A stretch of DNA of 55,056 nt, from positions 1-55,056 of the forward strand of contig NZ_WTVS01000040.1 in assembly GCF_012911005.2 (NCBI RefSeq), read 5' to 3'. The notes below the pieces were generated by a model. The model was not told the origin of the DNA. It made no database searches and was given only the letters and a program-made list of their open reading frames with translations. The DNA is from Aromatoleum toluolicum. Lineage in GTDB: Bacteria > Pseudomonadota > Gammaproteobacteria > Burkholderiales > Rhodocyclaceae. The stretch's first letter is position 1, and the number at the start of each line of letters is the position of its first letter. Below are positions 35,058 through 43,161 of this stretch, piece after piece. A program made the translations under genes and the position numbers.

Positions 35058-37505
35058 ATGGCAGGCCACAGCGAACAAAGAGTGATGCCGGTGATTCGGG
35101 ACCTGAAGGATTTCGATCTCGGTTCCGGCAGCGTGCTCGAGCGCATCATCTTCAACAATCGCATCGTCGTGCTCCTGGCATGCCTTGTGGCGACTCTCGT
35201 ACTCGGCTTCGCCGCGACGCGCATCCAGGTCAATGCGAATTTCGAGCGGATGATTCCGCTCGGCAGCCCGTACATCAAGAATTACCTGGATAACAAAAGC
35301 GAGTTGCCGGGTCTGGGCAATACGATCCGGATCGTCGTCGAGAACAAGTCGGGGGACGTCTTCGATCCCGGGTACCTCGACGTGCTCAAGAAAGTCAATG
35401 ACGACCTTTACCTGATTCCCGGCGTCGATCGTTCGTGGATGAAGTCGATCTGGATGCCGATCGTCCGCTGGCGGGAGGTGACCGAAGACGGCATCACCGG
35501 CGGCGCGGTCATGCCCGCGAGCTTCGACGGCAGCGCGAACGAAGTCGCGAAACTGCGCGAGAACATCGGCAAGGCGGGCATCGTCGGCAGACTCGTTGCA
35601 AATGACATGAAGTCGAGCATGATCGTGGCGCCGCTGCTGGATACCCATCCGAAAACCGGTGAAGCGCTGAATTACGGCGAGTTTGCGGACGCCCTCGAAG
35701 CGAAGATCCGCACCTACGAGAGTGACACGGTCGGCATCCACATCGTCGGCTTCGCGAAGATCGTCGGTGATCTGATCGCGGGCCTGCGCGAGGTGATGGT
35801 GTTCTTCGCGGTGTCAGTCGTCATTGCCGCGTTCTTCGTCTATCTCTACACCCGCTGCGTGCGTAGCACGATGCTTCTCGTGACGGTCGCCGTGATCGGC
35901 GTGGTGTGGCTGCTTGGGCTGATGCAGTTGCTCGGGTATGAGCTTGATCCGTATTCGATCCTGGTGCCTTTCCTGATCTTCGCCATCGGGCTGTCGCACG
36001 GCGCGCAGAAGATGAACGGGATCATCCAGGACATTGGCCGTGGCACCCACAAGTACGTCGCGTCGCGCTACACCTTCCGGCGCCTGTTCATGGCCGGCCT
36101 TACGGCACTGCTGGCGAACATCGTCGGTTTTGCTGTACTGATCATCATCGACATCCCGGTTATCCGCGATCTGGCCCTGACCACCAGCGTCGGCGTTTCG
36201 GTCCTGATCTTCACGAAGCTTTTCCTCATCCCGGTCGCACTCTCCTATATCGGCGTCAGCGAATCGGCCATCCGGCATGCCACGGCAGACGACATGAAGG
36301 CGGGCGGCCGGCGTTCGTTGCCGGGGAGAATCTGGCATGGTTTGGACGAACTCACCGAGCGGCGATGGGCGATTCCGGTTATCGCCATTGCCGCGATCGT
36401 GACAGTCGTCTCCGCAATCGTCATGCAGAACCTGCGGATCGGAGATCTGGATGCCGGGGCGCCCGAACTTCGGCCCGAGTCGCGCTACAACCGCGACAAC
36501 GCATACATCACGGAACACTACGGGCTCTCCAGCGACCAGTTCGTGGTCATCATGAAGACCGGCGACGAGGGCTGTCGCCTGTATTCGAGCCTGCAGAAGA
36601 TGGACGGGCTGGCACAACTGCTGCGGCAGGATCCGGCGGTCCAGACGACGACCTCACTGGCCGAAACGGTGCGTTTCGTGACCTCGGCGATGTTCGAGGG
36701 CAGTGGCAAGTGGCTCACGATCAGCCGTAACCAGTCGATCACCGACGGCTCCGTGTCGGCAGCCGTGATCGCGACGCCGGACATCACGAACCAGAGTTGC
36801 TCCGTGTCGCCCCTGGTCGCTTACCTGAAGGACCACAAGGCGGATACCGTGGGACGCATCCTGCAGACTGCGGAAGCGTACGCGGCTGCCAACAATACCG
36901 CGCCCGATGCAAAGGAGCCGGTGCAGTTCCTGCTGGCTGCGGGCAGCGCTGGTATCGAGGCGGCGACCAACATCGAGGTACAGAAGAGCATTGTCACGAT
37001 GTATCTCGCGGTCTATGGTGCAACGGCGCTGCTGTGCCTGATCACGTTCCGCAGCGTTCGCGCGACGATCGTCGCACTGATCCCGCTCGTCATCACCACG
37101 ATCCTCTGCAAGGCGCTGATGGTCTGGCTCGGTATCGGACTCAAGGTCGCGACCCTGCCGGTCATCGCGGTCGGCGTCGGTGTCGGTGTCGACTACGCGC
37201 TTTATCTGCTGAGCGTGCAGATTGCCGTCCAGCGCCGCGGGGGAACCTTGCGCGATGCCTATCGCAAGTCGCTCGATTTCACCGGCAAGGTGGTCGCGTT
37301 GGTGGGACTCACGATGGCTGCCGGCGTGATCACCTGGGCATGGTCGCCGATCAAGTTCCAGGCCGACATGGGGATCCTGCTGACGTTCATGTTCCTGTGG
37401 AACATGCTCGGTGCCCTGGTACTGATCCCGGCACTGTCGCATTTCATGCTCAACCCGCGCGAACCGAGCGGCGCACGCGGAGCCCTTTTGCGCGCGGCTG
37501 CCTGA
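35058..37505 (+). CDS. RND/MMPL-family transporter (HAE3-like)
   Basis: An 815-residue RND superfamily protein with an N-terminal helix (about 35-60), a periplasmic loop, a block of five or so helices (about 235-400), a second periplasmic loop, and a second block near 640-800. MMPL-type motifs are present (FLIFAIGLSHGAQKMNG; AVGVGVGVDYALYLLSV). It could move hydrophobic substrate, such as lipid-, hopanoid- or steroid-like molecules, using the proton gradient. Start has a weak GAGACA ribosome site, 36 bases after the YCF48-like gene. It probably forms an envelope system with DUF1302, DUF1329 and the YCF48-like protein; direction is unknown. Confidence 0.92.
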   Translation: MAGHSEQRVMPVIRDLKDFDLGSGSVLERIIFNNRIVVLLACLVATLVLGFAATRIQVNANFERMIPLGSPYIKNYLDNKSELPGLGNTIRIVVENKSGDVFDPGYLDVLKKVNDDLYLIPGVDRSWMKSIWMPIVRWREVTEDGITGGAVMPASFDGSANEVAKLRENIGKAGIVGRLVANDMKSSMIVAPLLDTHPKTGEALNYGEFADALEAKIRTYESDTVGIHIVGFAKIVGDLIAGLREVMVFFAVSVVIAAFFVYLYTRCVRSTMLLVTVAVIGVVWLLGLMQLLGYELDPYSILVPFLIFAIGLSHGAQKMNGIIQDIGRGTHKYVASRYTFRRLFMAGLTALLANIVGFAVLIIIDIPVIRDLALTTSVGVSVLIFTKLFLIPVALSYIGVSESAIRHATADDMKAGGRRSLPGRIWHGLDELTERRWAIPVIAIAAIVTVVSAIVMQNLRIGDLDAGAPELRPESRYNRDNAYITEHYGLSSDQFVVIMKTGDEGCRLYSSLQKMDGLAQLLRQDPAVQTTTSLAETVRFVTSAMFEGSGKWLTISRNQSITDGSVSAAVIATPDITNQSCSVSPLVAYLKDHKADTVGRILQTAEAYAAANNTAPDAKEPVQFLLAAGSAGIEAATNIEVQKSIVTMYLAVYGATALLCLITFRSVRATIVALIPLVITTILCKALMVWLGIGLKVATLPVIAVGVGVGVDYALYLLSVQIAVQRRGGTLRDAYRKSLDFTGKVVALVGLTMAAGVITWAWSPIKFQADMGILLTFMFLWNMLGALVLIPALSHFMLNPREPSGARGALLRAAA

Positions 37506-37585
37506 TCCCTCAATAAATTCAAGAAAGCCGACATCGCCCGGCAGGCGACTGGCGGACAAGACAGACCACAACTGGAGACAAAACG

Positions 37586-38551
37586 ATGTTCGACCTCTTG
37601 CTGAGTGCCGACATGATGCTGCCTGATCCCGACGACATGGCTGCGCGGCTGGTGAACAAGCTCGGCGTGCATGGCCATCCGAACTGGCGTCAGGCGTTCG
37701 ACGACCATCCCTACGTCGCGCACTTCCTGCGCGTGCACAAGTCGCTGGCGGTGTCGCCGACCCGGCTCGAACCGCAATGGCATATGGATCGCGAGAACCC
37801 CGGCGACCCGATGTTCCACGAGTTCCTCGAAAGCCTGAAGGACTACCAGGGACGCCATCGTCCGATGCTCACCCACTCGGTCGTGCTCGCGCTGCAAGGG
37901 CCGAAATTCGACGCCTTCGTCGACAAGCTGATGCGGCGCGGGTTGCCGTTCCGTATGGCCCAGCGCACGCCGGACATGCCGTTCGACCGGTTGTGGCTCG
38001 GCGCGACGCCAGAGCGGCCGCGTTACACCCCGGTGGTGGATGGCGGCCTGTGCATCGAGGTGATGCCGACCGAACCGCTGCAGATGCCGTCCGAGACATT
38101 CGCCGCGGAACCCATGCAGCCGCGCGACCCGAAGCCGGGCGACATGGTGCGCGTCAGTGCGCGCGGATTCCTTGTCCGCGATCTGGACGAGACGCTGCGC
38201 TGCTGCTCGAAGAATCTCGACTGGGAACCGAGCGGCGAAGTCGAAGCGCTGCATCGCGAGGGATACCGCCGCGCGACGATGCCCTTTACCGTGGCCAACA
38301 GCGCCAGCCTTGACGTGATCCAGCCCAGCCGCTGGAACGGCGACGCGGGCCTGTACCTGAACAACTGGGGGCCGGGTCTTTACTACATTCGCGTCGCAGT
38401 GAACGGCCTCAAGGCCAAGGCCGAGGACTTGCGCGCGCGCGGGACCCGTTTCCAATGGATCGAGGAGTCCGAAGCCGTCGGCGGCGGCGCGATGATCCGG
38501 ATCGATCCGAGCGAGATGCGCGGGCAGCTCATCGAGTTCGAGGAGGTCTGA
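37586..38551 (+). CDS. VOC-family (glyoxalase/bleomycin-resistance-like) protein
   Basis: A 321-residue vicinal-oxygen-chelate protein. The first module (about 90-165) has THSVVLAL (possible metal His) and LCIEVMP (Glu). A second module region follows (about 190-320), with RVSARGFLVRDLDETLRCCS, GLYYIRVAVNGL and the final QLIEFEEV. Unlike the extradiol enzyme at 9891, no GVGH or VQH motif is found, so it may be an isomerase, epimerase or binding protein rather than a catechol dioxygenase. First gene of the soluble part of the envelope operon, followed one base later by enoyl-CoA hydratase. Substrate unknown. Confidence 0.82.
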   Translation: MFDLLLSADMMLPDPDDMAARLVNKLGVHGHPNWRQAFDDHPYVAHFLRVHKSLAVSPTRLEPQWHMDRENPGDPMFHEFLESLKDYQGRHRPMLTHSVVLALQGPKFDAFVDKLMRRGLPFRMAQRTPDMPFDRLWLGATPERPRYTPVVDGGLCIEVMPTEPLQMPSETFAAEPMQPRDPKPGDMVRVSARGFLVRDLDETLRCCSKNLDWEPSGEVEALHREGYRRATMPFTVANSASLDVIQPSRWNGDAGLYLNNWGPGLYYIRVAVNGLKAKAEDLRARGTRFQWIEESEAVGGGAMIRIDPSEMRGQLIEFEEV

Positions 38552-38552
38552 C

Positions 38553-39389
38553 ATGGCATCCGACCTTGCGGTCAAGAATGCGGGCGCCGAATCGATGGCG
38601 GTTCCGCTCAATGACGCCGTGGCCGTGGAGCGTCAGGGCAGTATCGGCTGGATCGTGCTGACCCGCCCGGCCCAGATCAATGCGATCAACGACGACATTC
38701 GCACCGGCGTTCCGCAGGCTCTGCAGGATCTCGAGGCAGACCCGGCGATCCACGTGATCGTCATTCGCGGGGATGGCCCGCGGGGTTTCTGCGCGGGTGC
38801 CGACATCAAGGAACAGCGTGGCCCCGAGACCTCGATCGAAGTGCGCCGGCGCATGCAGGGCGCGCGCTGGGTCGAGGCGTTCGATGCCGCGGAGAAACCC
38901 ACGATTGCGGCCATTCATGGCTATTGCATGGGAGGGGGCATGGAGCTCGCGCTCGCTTGCGACATCCGCTTTGCCACGCCCGATGCGGTTTTCAGTCTGC
39001 CTGAGACTGCCCTGGGCCTGATTCCCGGCGGGGGAGGGACCCAGCGGTTGCCGCGCGTGGTCGGTCCGGGCCGGGCGATGGACCTGCTGCTCACCGGTGA
39101 CCGCCTGAGCGCCGATGAAGCGAAGGCGATCGGCCTGGTCACCCGGGTGGCGAGCGCGCCGGACAAGCTGGTGGAAGAGGTGCGCGCGTTCGCGATGCGC
39201 ATCGCCTCGCGCGCGCCGGCGGCGACGCTGTGCGTGAAGCGCGCCGCGCGTGCCGCACTGGACGTGGACCTCAAGAAGGGCCTGGACCTCGAGCTGGATC
39301 TTTTCGCATTGCTCAAACCCAGCGATGACGCGCGGGAGGCGGCGATCGCCTTTCGCGAAAAGCGCGAACCGCGCTTTACCGGTCGCTAA
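38553..39389 (+). CDS. Enoyl-CoA hydratase/isomerase (crotonase family)
   Basis: A 278-residue crotonase with an extra N-terminal stretch of about 25 residues. CAGADIKE oxyanion motif near 88, GGGMELALACDIRF near 130 and PETALGLIPGGGGTQRL near 150, which carries both catalytic glutamates. It hydrates an enoyl-CoA in beta-oxidation. Start MASDLAVKNAG follows GAGGAGGTCTGAC, one base after the VOC stop. It is remote from the HCDH/thiolase genes at 27-29 kb, yet together they would complete a beta-oxidation turn except for the acyl-CoA dehydrogenase. Confidence 0.94.
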   Translation: MASDLAVKNAGAESMAVPLNDAVAVERQGSIGWIVLTRPAQINAINDDIRTGVPQALQDLEADPAIHVIVIRGDGPRGFCAGADIKEQRGPETSIEVRRRMQGARWVEAFDAAEKPTIAAIHGYCMGGGMELALACDIRFATPDAVFSLPETALGLIPGGGGTQRLPRVVGPGRAMDLLLTGDRLSADEAKAIGLVTRVASAPDKLVEEVRAFAMRIASRAPAATLCVKRAARAALDVDLKKGLDLELDLFALLKPSDDAREAAIAFREKREPRFTGR

Positions 39390-39429
39390 GCGACGCGCTC
39401 CGCGCAGACAAGAATCAGGAGACAGACAG

Positions 39430-40260
39430 ATGAGCGAGCGAAAACTGGATGGCCGTGTCGCGATCGTGACCGGTGCGGCCGGCGGCCTCGGCGCCGAATC
39501 GGCCCGCGTGTTGGCGATGCACGGTGCGAGTGTGGCAATCACGGACATTGACCTCGACGGCGCACGCAAGGTGGCCGCCGAGATCGAGTCCGGCGGTGGG
39601 CGTGCGTTCGCCGTGCAGGCCGACGTCTCGTCCGAGGTGGATGTCGCGGCGATGGTCGCGGCGGTGGTGGACCGCTTCGGGCGAGTGGACGTCCTGTACA
39701 GCAATGCGGCGATCCTGAGTGTCGAGCAACGCCAGCGTGACCGCGACGTTGCCAACATGGACGTCGAGGCGTGGGACCGGGCGATGGCGGTGAATCTGCG
39801 CGGTGCAATGCTGTGCGCCAAGTATGCGATCCGCGAGATGCTCAAGCAGAAGAAAGGCTCCCTGATCTTCGCGACCTCGGGACTCGGCGCCCAAGGCGAC
39901 CTGTCGCTGTCGGCCTACGCCGCTTCGAAGGCGGCGCTGATGATGCTCAGCAAGTCGATCGCGACCCAGTACGGCAAGGAGGGCATCCGCTCCAACGCGC
40001 TGCAGATCGGCCTTGCGCCAGCAGAGAACGCCCACGGGAGCATGCCGCCGGCCGTGATTCAGATCCTCCGCGACAATCATCTCACGCCCGATGTCGGCAC
40101 CCCGCGCCAGATCGCCGACGTGGTGGCCTTCCTCGCGTCCGACGAGTCGTCCTTCGTGACCGGCACGACGCTGGTCGCCGATGGCGGTTTCTCCTGCCAC
40201 ACGCCCTCGCTTGTCGCAATGAAGGCCCTCTTCGCGCAGACCGGCGCGAAGAGCATGTGA
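39430..40260 (+). CDS. SDR-family oxidoreductase
   Basis: A 276-residue SDR with a canonical active site: TGAAGGLGAESAR near residue 14, SNAA near 91, catalytic Ser (ATSGLG) and YAASK (SAYAASKAAL) 13 residues apart. C-terminal DGG motif followed by an extra about 20 residues. Start MSERKLDGRVAIV at 39430 after CAGGAGACAGACAG. 10 bases before the quinone oxidoreductase gene. A dehydrogenase for a hydroxylated ring or hydroxyacyl intermediate; substrate not assigned. Confidence 0.92.
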   Translation: MSERKLDGRVAIVTGAAGGLGAESARVLAMHGASVAITDIDLDGARKVAAEIESGGGRAFAVQADVSSEVDVAAMVAAVVDRFGRVDVLYSNAAILSVEQRQRDRDVANMDVEAWDRAMAVNLRGAMLCAKYAIREMLKQKKGSLIFATSGLGAQGDLSLSAYAASKAALMMLSKSIATQYGKEGIRSNALQIGLAPAENAHGSMPPAVIQILRDNHLTPDVGTPRQIADVVAFLASDESSFVTGTTLVADGGFSCHTPSLVAMKALFAQTGAKSM

Positions 40261-40270
40261 GGAGTCATCC

Positions 40271-41197
40271 ATGAAAGCAGCTGTCATCAGCGAGCGGGGT
40301 GCCGCTCCGGTCGTGCAGGAGTTTCCGGAACCGGCGCCCCAGGAAGGCGCCGTCCTCATCGACATGGACACGGCGGGGCTCGGGGGCTGGGACGTACTCG
40401 GCGCGTACCGGCTGGGCGTGCAATACCCGTGCGTGATCCGCGGCGAAGGCGTGGGCAGGGCGCCGGACGGCCGCCGCGTGTATTTCGGCGAGCGCTCGGT
40501 GATGCCCTTCGGGGCGTGGGCAGAGCGTACGCTGGTGCCGGCCGATGAGGTGTGGAACGTGCCCGACGAGGTCGAGGACAAGACCGCGATCACGATGGGC
40601 ATCGCCGCCACCGGCGCACTGGTGCCGCTCGAGCAGGCCAACATCCAGCGGGGTGAGCAGGTTCTGGTGCTCGGTGCGACCGGCACGCTCGGGCAGGTCG
40701 CGCTGCAACTCGCCCGCTATCTCGGCGCGGGCAGGGTCGTCGCGGCCGCGCGCTCCGCCGAGACCCTTCAGCGCCTGAAGACGCGGGGGATTGCCGATGA
40801 AGTCGTGGCGCTCGGTAGCGAGAATGATGTCGCGGCGTTGAAGGACGCGGCGGGCGACGGTTTCGACGTCGTGCTCGATCTGGTGTGCGGGCAGCCGATG
40901 CTCAACGCCCTCAAGGCGACCCGCTGGGGGGCGCGCATCATGACGATCGGCACAGGTGCCGGGCGTCAAATCAATCTCGACATCGCCGATCTGCTTTTCC
41001 GCACGCTGTCGTGCGTGGGCACGGGGCAGCGCCCGCCGGCCGATCGCCGCGCGATCTGGGAGCGTCTGCTGCGCATTGCACGCACAGAAAATATCCACGT
41101 CGACTACGCCGACTATACGCTGGATCAGGCTGCCGCAGCCTGGGCGTCACAGATTGCCGGGCCGCACGCGAAGATCACCGCGCGGATCAGGGGCTGA
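40271..41197 (+). CDS. MDR-family quinone oxidoreductase-like reductase
   Basis: A 308-residue medium-chain reductase without catalytic zinc ligands, of the NADPH:quinone reductase group. The Rossmann segment is LVLGATGTLGQVALQLARYL near 135-155. The N-terminal GroES-like part is short (AVISERGAAPVVQEFPEP). GTGAGGAGTCATCC precedes the start. Last well-supported gene of the DUF1302 operon. It would reduce an enone or quinone-type intermediate; identity unproven. Confidence 0.88.
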   Translation: MKAAVISERGAAPVVQEFPEPAPQEGAVLIDMDTAGLGGWDVLGAYRLGVQYPCVIRGEGVGRAPDGRRVYFGERSVMPFGAWAERTLVPADEVWNVPDEVEDKTAITMGIAATGALVPLEQANIQRGEQVLVLGATGTLGQVALQLARYLGAGRVVAAARSAETLQRLKTRGIADEVVALGSENDVAALKDAAGDGFDVVLDLVCGQPMLNALKATRWGARIMTIGTGAGRQINLDIADLLFRTLSCVGTGQRPPADRRAIWERLLRIARTENIHVDYADYTLDQAAAAWASQIAGPHAKITARIRG

Positions 41198-41230
41198 GCG
41201 GCAAGGGCAGGGGAGGCTGGGCATGGGACG

Positions 41231-41599
41231 ATGGTGGGCGGTCGCGCTGTCCGAGGCGGTGCAAGGAACGTGCAGCCCTTTGTGCCTGTCGGCAAGCACC
41301 GTTCTCGTGTTGACCAGACGAACTACACCGTCCACGCGCCGGCACCGTTTCGCTGGCTGATGCCGCGCATCTCCTACGTGATCCAGCCTCAGGACAACTC
41401 GGTGCTGCGCCCTCAGAACGCACGCTATTTCGAGTCCACCGAACGCCGCGACCTGAGCTCGCGGTTCGACGGCCCCGGCAACCGCTACCGATTGCTGATG
41501 GTGCGTCTCGCCGAGAGGCAGCAGCGCGGGGATTTCGGCTATGGCGCCGACGCCGACCCGAGTGCCGACATTTCGGCAGTTCTCGGCATGCGGGGCTGA
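41231..41599 (+). CDS. Hypothetical protein, weak support
   Basis: A 122-residue open frame in the 450-bp gap between the quinone oxidoreductase and the next MFS gene. I recognise no family. The region from MPRISYVIQPQDN onward has a more protein-like composition than the first 40 residues, so a shorter product is possible. A longer antisense frame (41147-41806) covers the same stretch but is very rich in Arg/His/Gly as shadows usually are. The 41.2-41.6 kb stretch may be non-coding or a decayed gene. Confidence 0.25.
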   Translation: MVGGRAVRGGARNVQPFVPVGKHRSRVDQTNYTVHAPAPFRWLMPRISYVIQPQDNSVLRPQNARYFESTERRDLSSRFDGPGNRYRLLMVRLAERQQRGDFGYGADADPSADISAVLGMRG

Positions 41600-41647
41600 T
41601 TTCTGCAATCCGGATCCCGTCCCCGCACAGGGCAACTCGGCACGACC

Positions 41648-42802
41648 GTGATCCTGGCGGGCTTGGCGATGCTTGGCCCGTTTTCGATCAACACCTACCT
41701 GCCATCCTTCGGGGAAATGGCGGTAGTGCTCGGCACGGACCGAGTCGCATTGCAGCAGACAGTGGCGATCTACTTCGCCGCCTTTGCCTTCATGGCCTTG
41801 TGGCATGGCGCCATCTCGGATTCCTTCGGGCGCCGCCGCGTGGTGCTGGCCGGCCTGGTCGTCTATGCATTAGCGTCGCTGGGATGCGCGCTTGCAACGC
41901 AAGTGGAACAGTTGTGGGTTCTGCGGGCGTTCCAGGGCTTCTCGGCGGGAGCCGGGATCGTGATCGGTCGCGCCGTCGTCCGCGATCTGCATGAAGGGCT
42001 GCGCGCGCAGCGCATGATGTCGCAGGTGGTATTGATGTTCTCGATCGCGCCCGCCGTCGCGCCTTTGGTGGGCGGCTGGTTGCAGGTCGCGCTGGGCTGG
42101 CGCTCGGTATTCGTGTTCCTGTGCCTGCTTGCTACCAGCCTGCTCGCCGCCGTGTTTTTCGGATTGCCGGAGACTCTGCCAGCCGCGCAGCGTCACCCGT
42201 TCAATCCAGGGAGTGTGCTTCGCGGTTACGCGTCCGTGCTCGGAAACGCTCGCTTCATGAGCTGGGCACTGGCCTATGCCTGCATGTTCGGCGGCTTTTT
42301 CCTTTACGTCCTGTCTGCGCCGGTGTTCTTGATGGAGCACCTTGGCCTGGGCGAAACCGATTTCCTGTGGATGTTCGGACCTGCAACGGTGGGTCTGATG
42401 TTGGGCTCCGCGCTTGCGGGTCGCCTTGCGCAGCGCTGGTCCACGGCCGCCACGCTGAAGGCCGGCTTCTCGATCATGGCTGCCGCCACACTCTGGAATC
42501 TCGCCGTGTGCCTCGTTGAACCGGGCGGCACGGCGTGGTACGTGGCGTATCTCCTGTTCTTCAATCTGGGCATGTCGGTGATGATTCCAACGATCACGGT
42601 GCGCGGCCTGGATTGCGTACCCGAGCGCCGCGGCACCGGCTCATCGGTTCAGCTGTTCATCCAGACGGGATTCAACGCCTGGATTGCCGCGGTGCTGGCG
42701 CCACTGATGTGGCATTCGCTGCTGTCCCTCGCTCTGGGAGCCGCTGCTCTTGCCCTGTGCGGGGTCCTGGGGGTGATCGTGGCGGGCCGCCTGTCCAGCT
42801 GA
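41648..42802 (+). CDS. Bcr/CflA-type MFS drug-resistance transporter
   Basis: A 384-residue MFS permease of the Bcr/CflA group: first helix ends LGPFSINTYLPSFGEMA and the loop 2-3 motif HGAISDSFGRRRVVLAG is typical. The start is GTG with a poor ribosome site, and it lacks the usual few cytoplasmic residues before TM1, so the true start could be slightly upstream, using a rare codon. May export toxic intermediates. About 450 bases after the previous operon and probably read separately. Confidence 0.85.
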   Translation: MILAGLAMLGPFSINTYLPSFGEMAVVLGTDRVALQQTVAIYFAAFAFMALWHGAISDSFGRRRVVLAGLVVYALASLGCALATQVEQLWVLRAFQGFSAGAGIVIGRAVVRDLHEGLRAQRMMSQVVLMFSIAPAVAPLVGGWLQVALGWRSVFVFLCLLATSLLAAVFFGLPETLPAAQRHPFNPGSVLRGYASVLGNARFMSWALAYACMFGGFFLYVLSAPVFLMEHLGLGETDFLWMFGPATVGLMLGSALAGRLAQRWSTAATLKAGFSIMAAATLWNLAVCLVEPGGTAWYVAYLLFFNLGMSVMIPTITVRGLDCVPERRGTGSSVQLFIQTGFNAWIAAVLAPLMWHSLLSLALGAAALALCGVLGVIVAGRLSS

Positions 42803-42867
42803 AGATCCGAGGTCCATCCATGAGGGGGCGCTCCTTTACGGCTGCGCTATCTGTGAGCGACCGCTAA

Positions 42868-43095
42868 TCAGTTTGATCTTGCGGCCTGGCGGTAGCCCCT
42901 GAACAGGATCAGCGGCAGCCGCAGCAGCGTCCGCCACCCGAGCAGCTGGAGCGCCTGCCAGCAGTCTTCGGGGCGAATGAGGATGGTGGTCGCCATCGAG
43001 CCCATGACCTTGCCCTTCATGACCAGAGTGTCGTCCTTTCGCTGGATGGACTTCACTTCGACCATCTCCACGCCTTCCTTACTGAACATCTTCAC
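42868..43095 (-). CDS. Small conserved-looking protein after the FAD oxidoreductase
   Basis: A 75-residue protein from a GTG start (ATG two codons in is an alternative). It has the pattern MVEVKSIQRKDDTLVMKGKVMGSMATTILIRPEDCW in its first half, a beta-rich segment, and a hydrophobic/basic tail (LLRLPLILFRGYRQAARSN). I do not recognise a family. Support: GGAG ribosome-like site, good coding composition and position as last gene of the leftward Rieske-amidohydrolase-FAD operon, 66 bases after it. Could be an accessory or membrane-proximal partner of the oxidoreductase. Confidence 0.65.
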   Translation of the reverse strand: MKMFSKEGVEMVEVKSIQRKDDTLVMKGKVMGSMATTILIRPEDCWQALQLLGWRTLLRLPLILFRGYRQAARSN

Positions 43096-43161
43096 GGCTG
43101 CCGCTCTCCATCACGTTGGACGTGACCGCAACCGCGCAACGCGGTCGCGGCGTTCCACGGG

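Noticed and set aside
37586-38551. Second extradiol catechol dioxygenase
   Set aside because: It has the VOC fold but lacks the GVGH and QHIG motifs that supply the iron ligands in the 9891 enzyme, so only a general VOC call is justified.
41147-41806. A 219-residue minus-strand frame in the gap between the quinone oxidoreductase and MFS genes
   Set aside because: Composition typical of a shadow frame, overlaps the MFS start, no motif.
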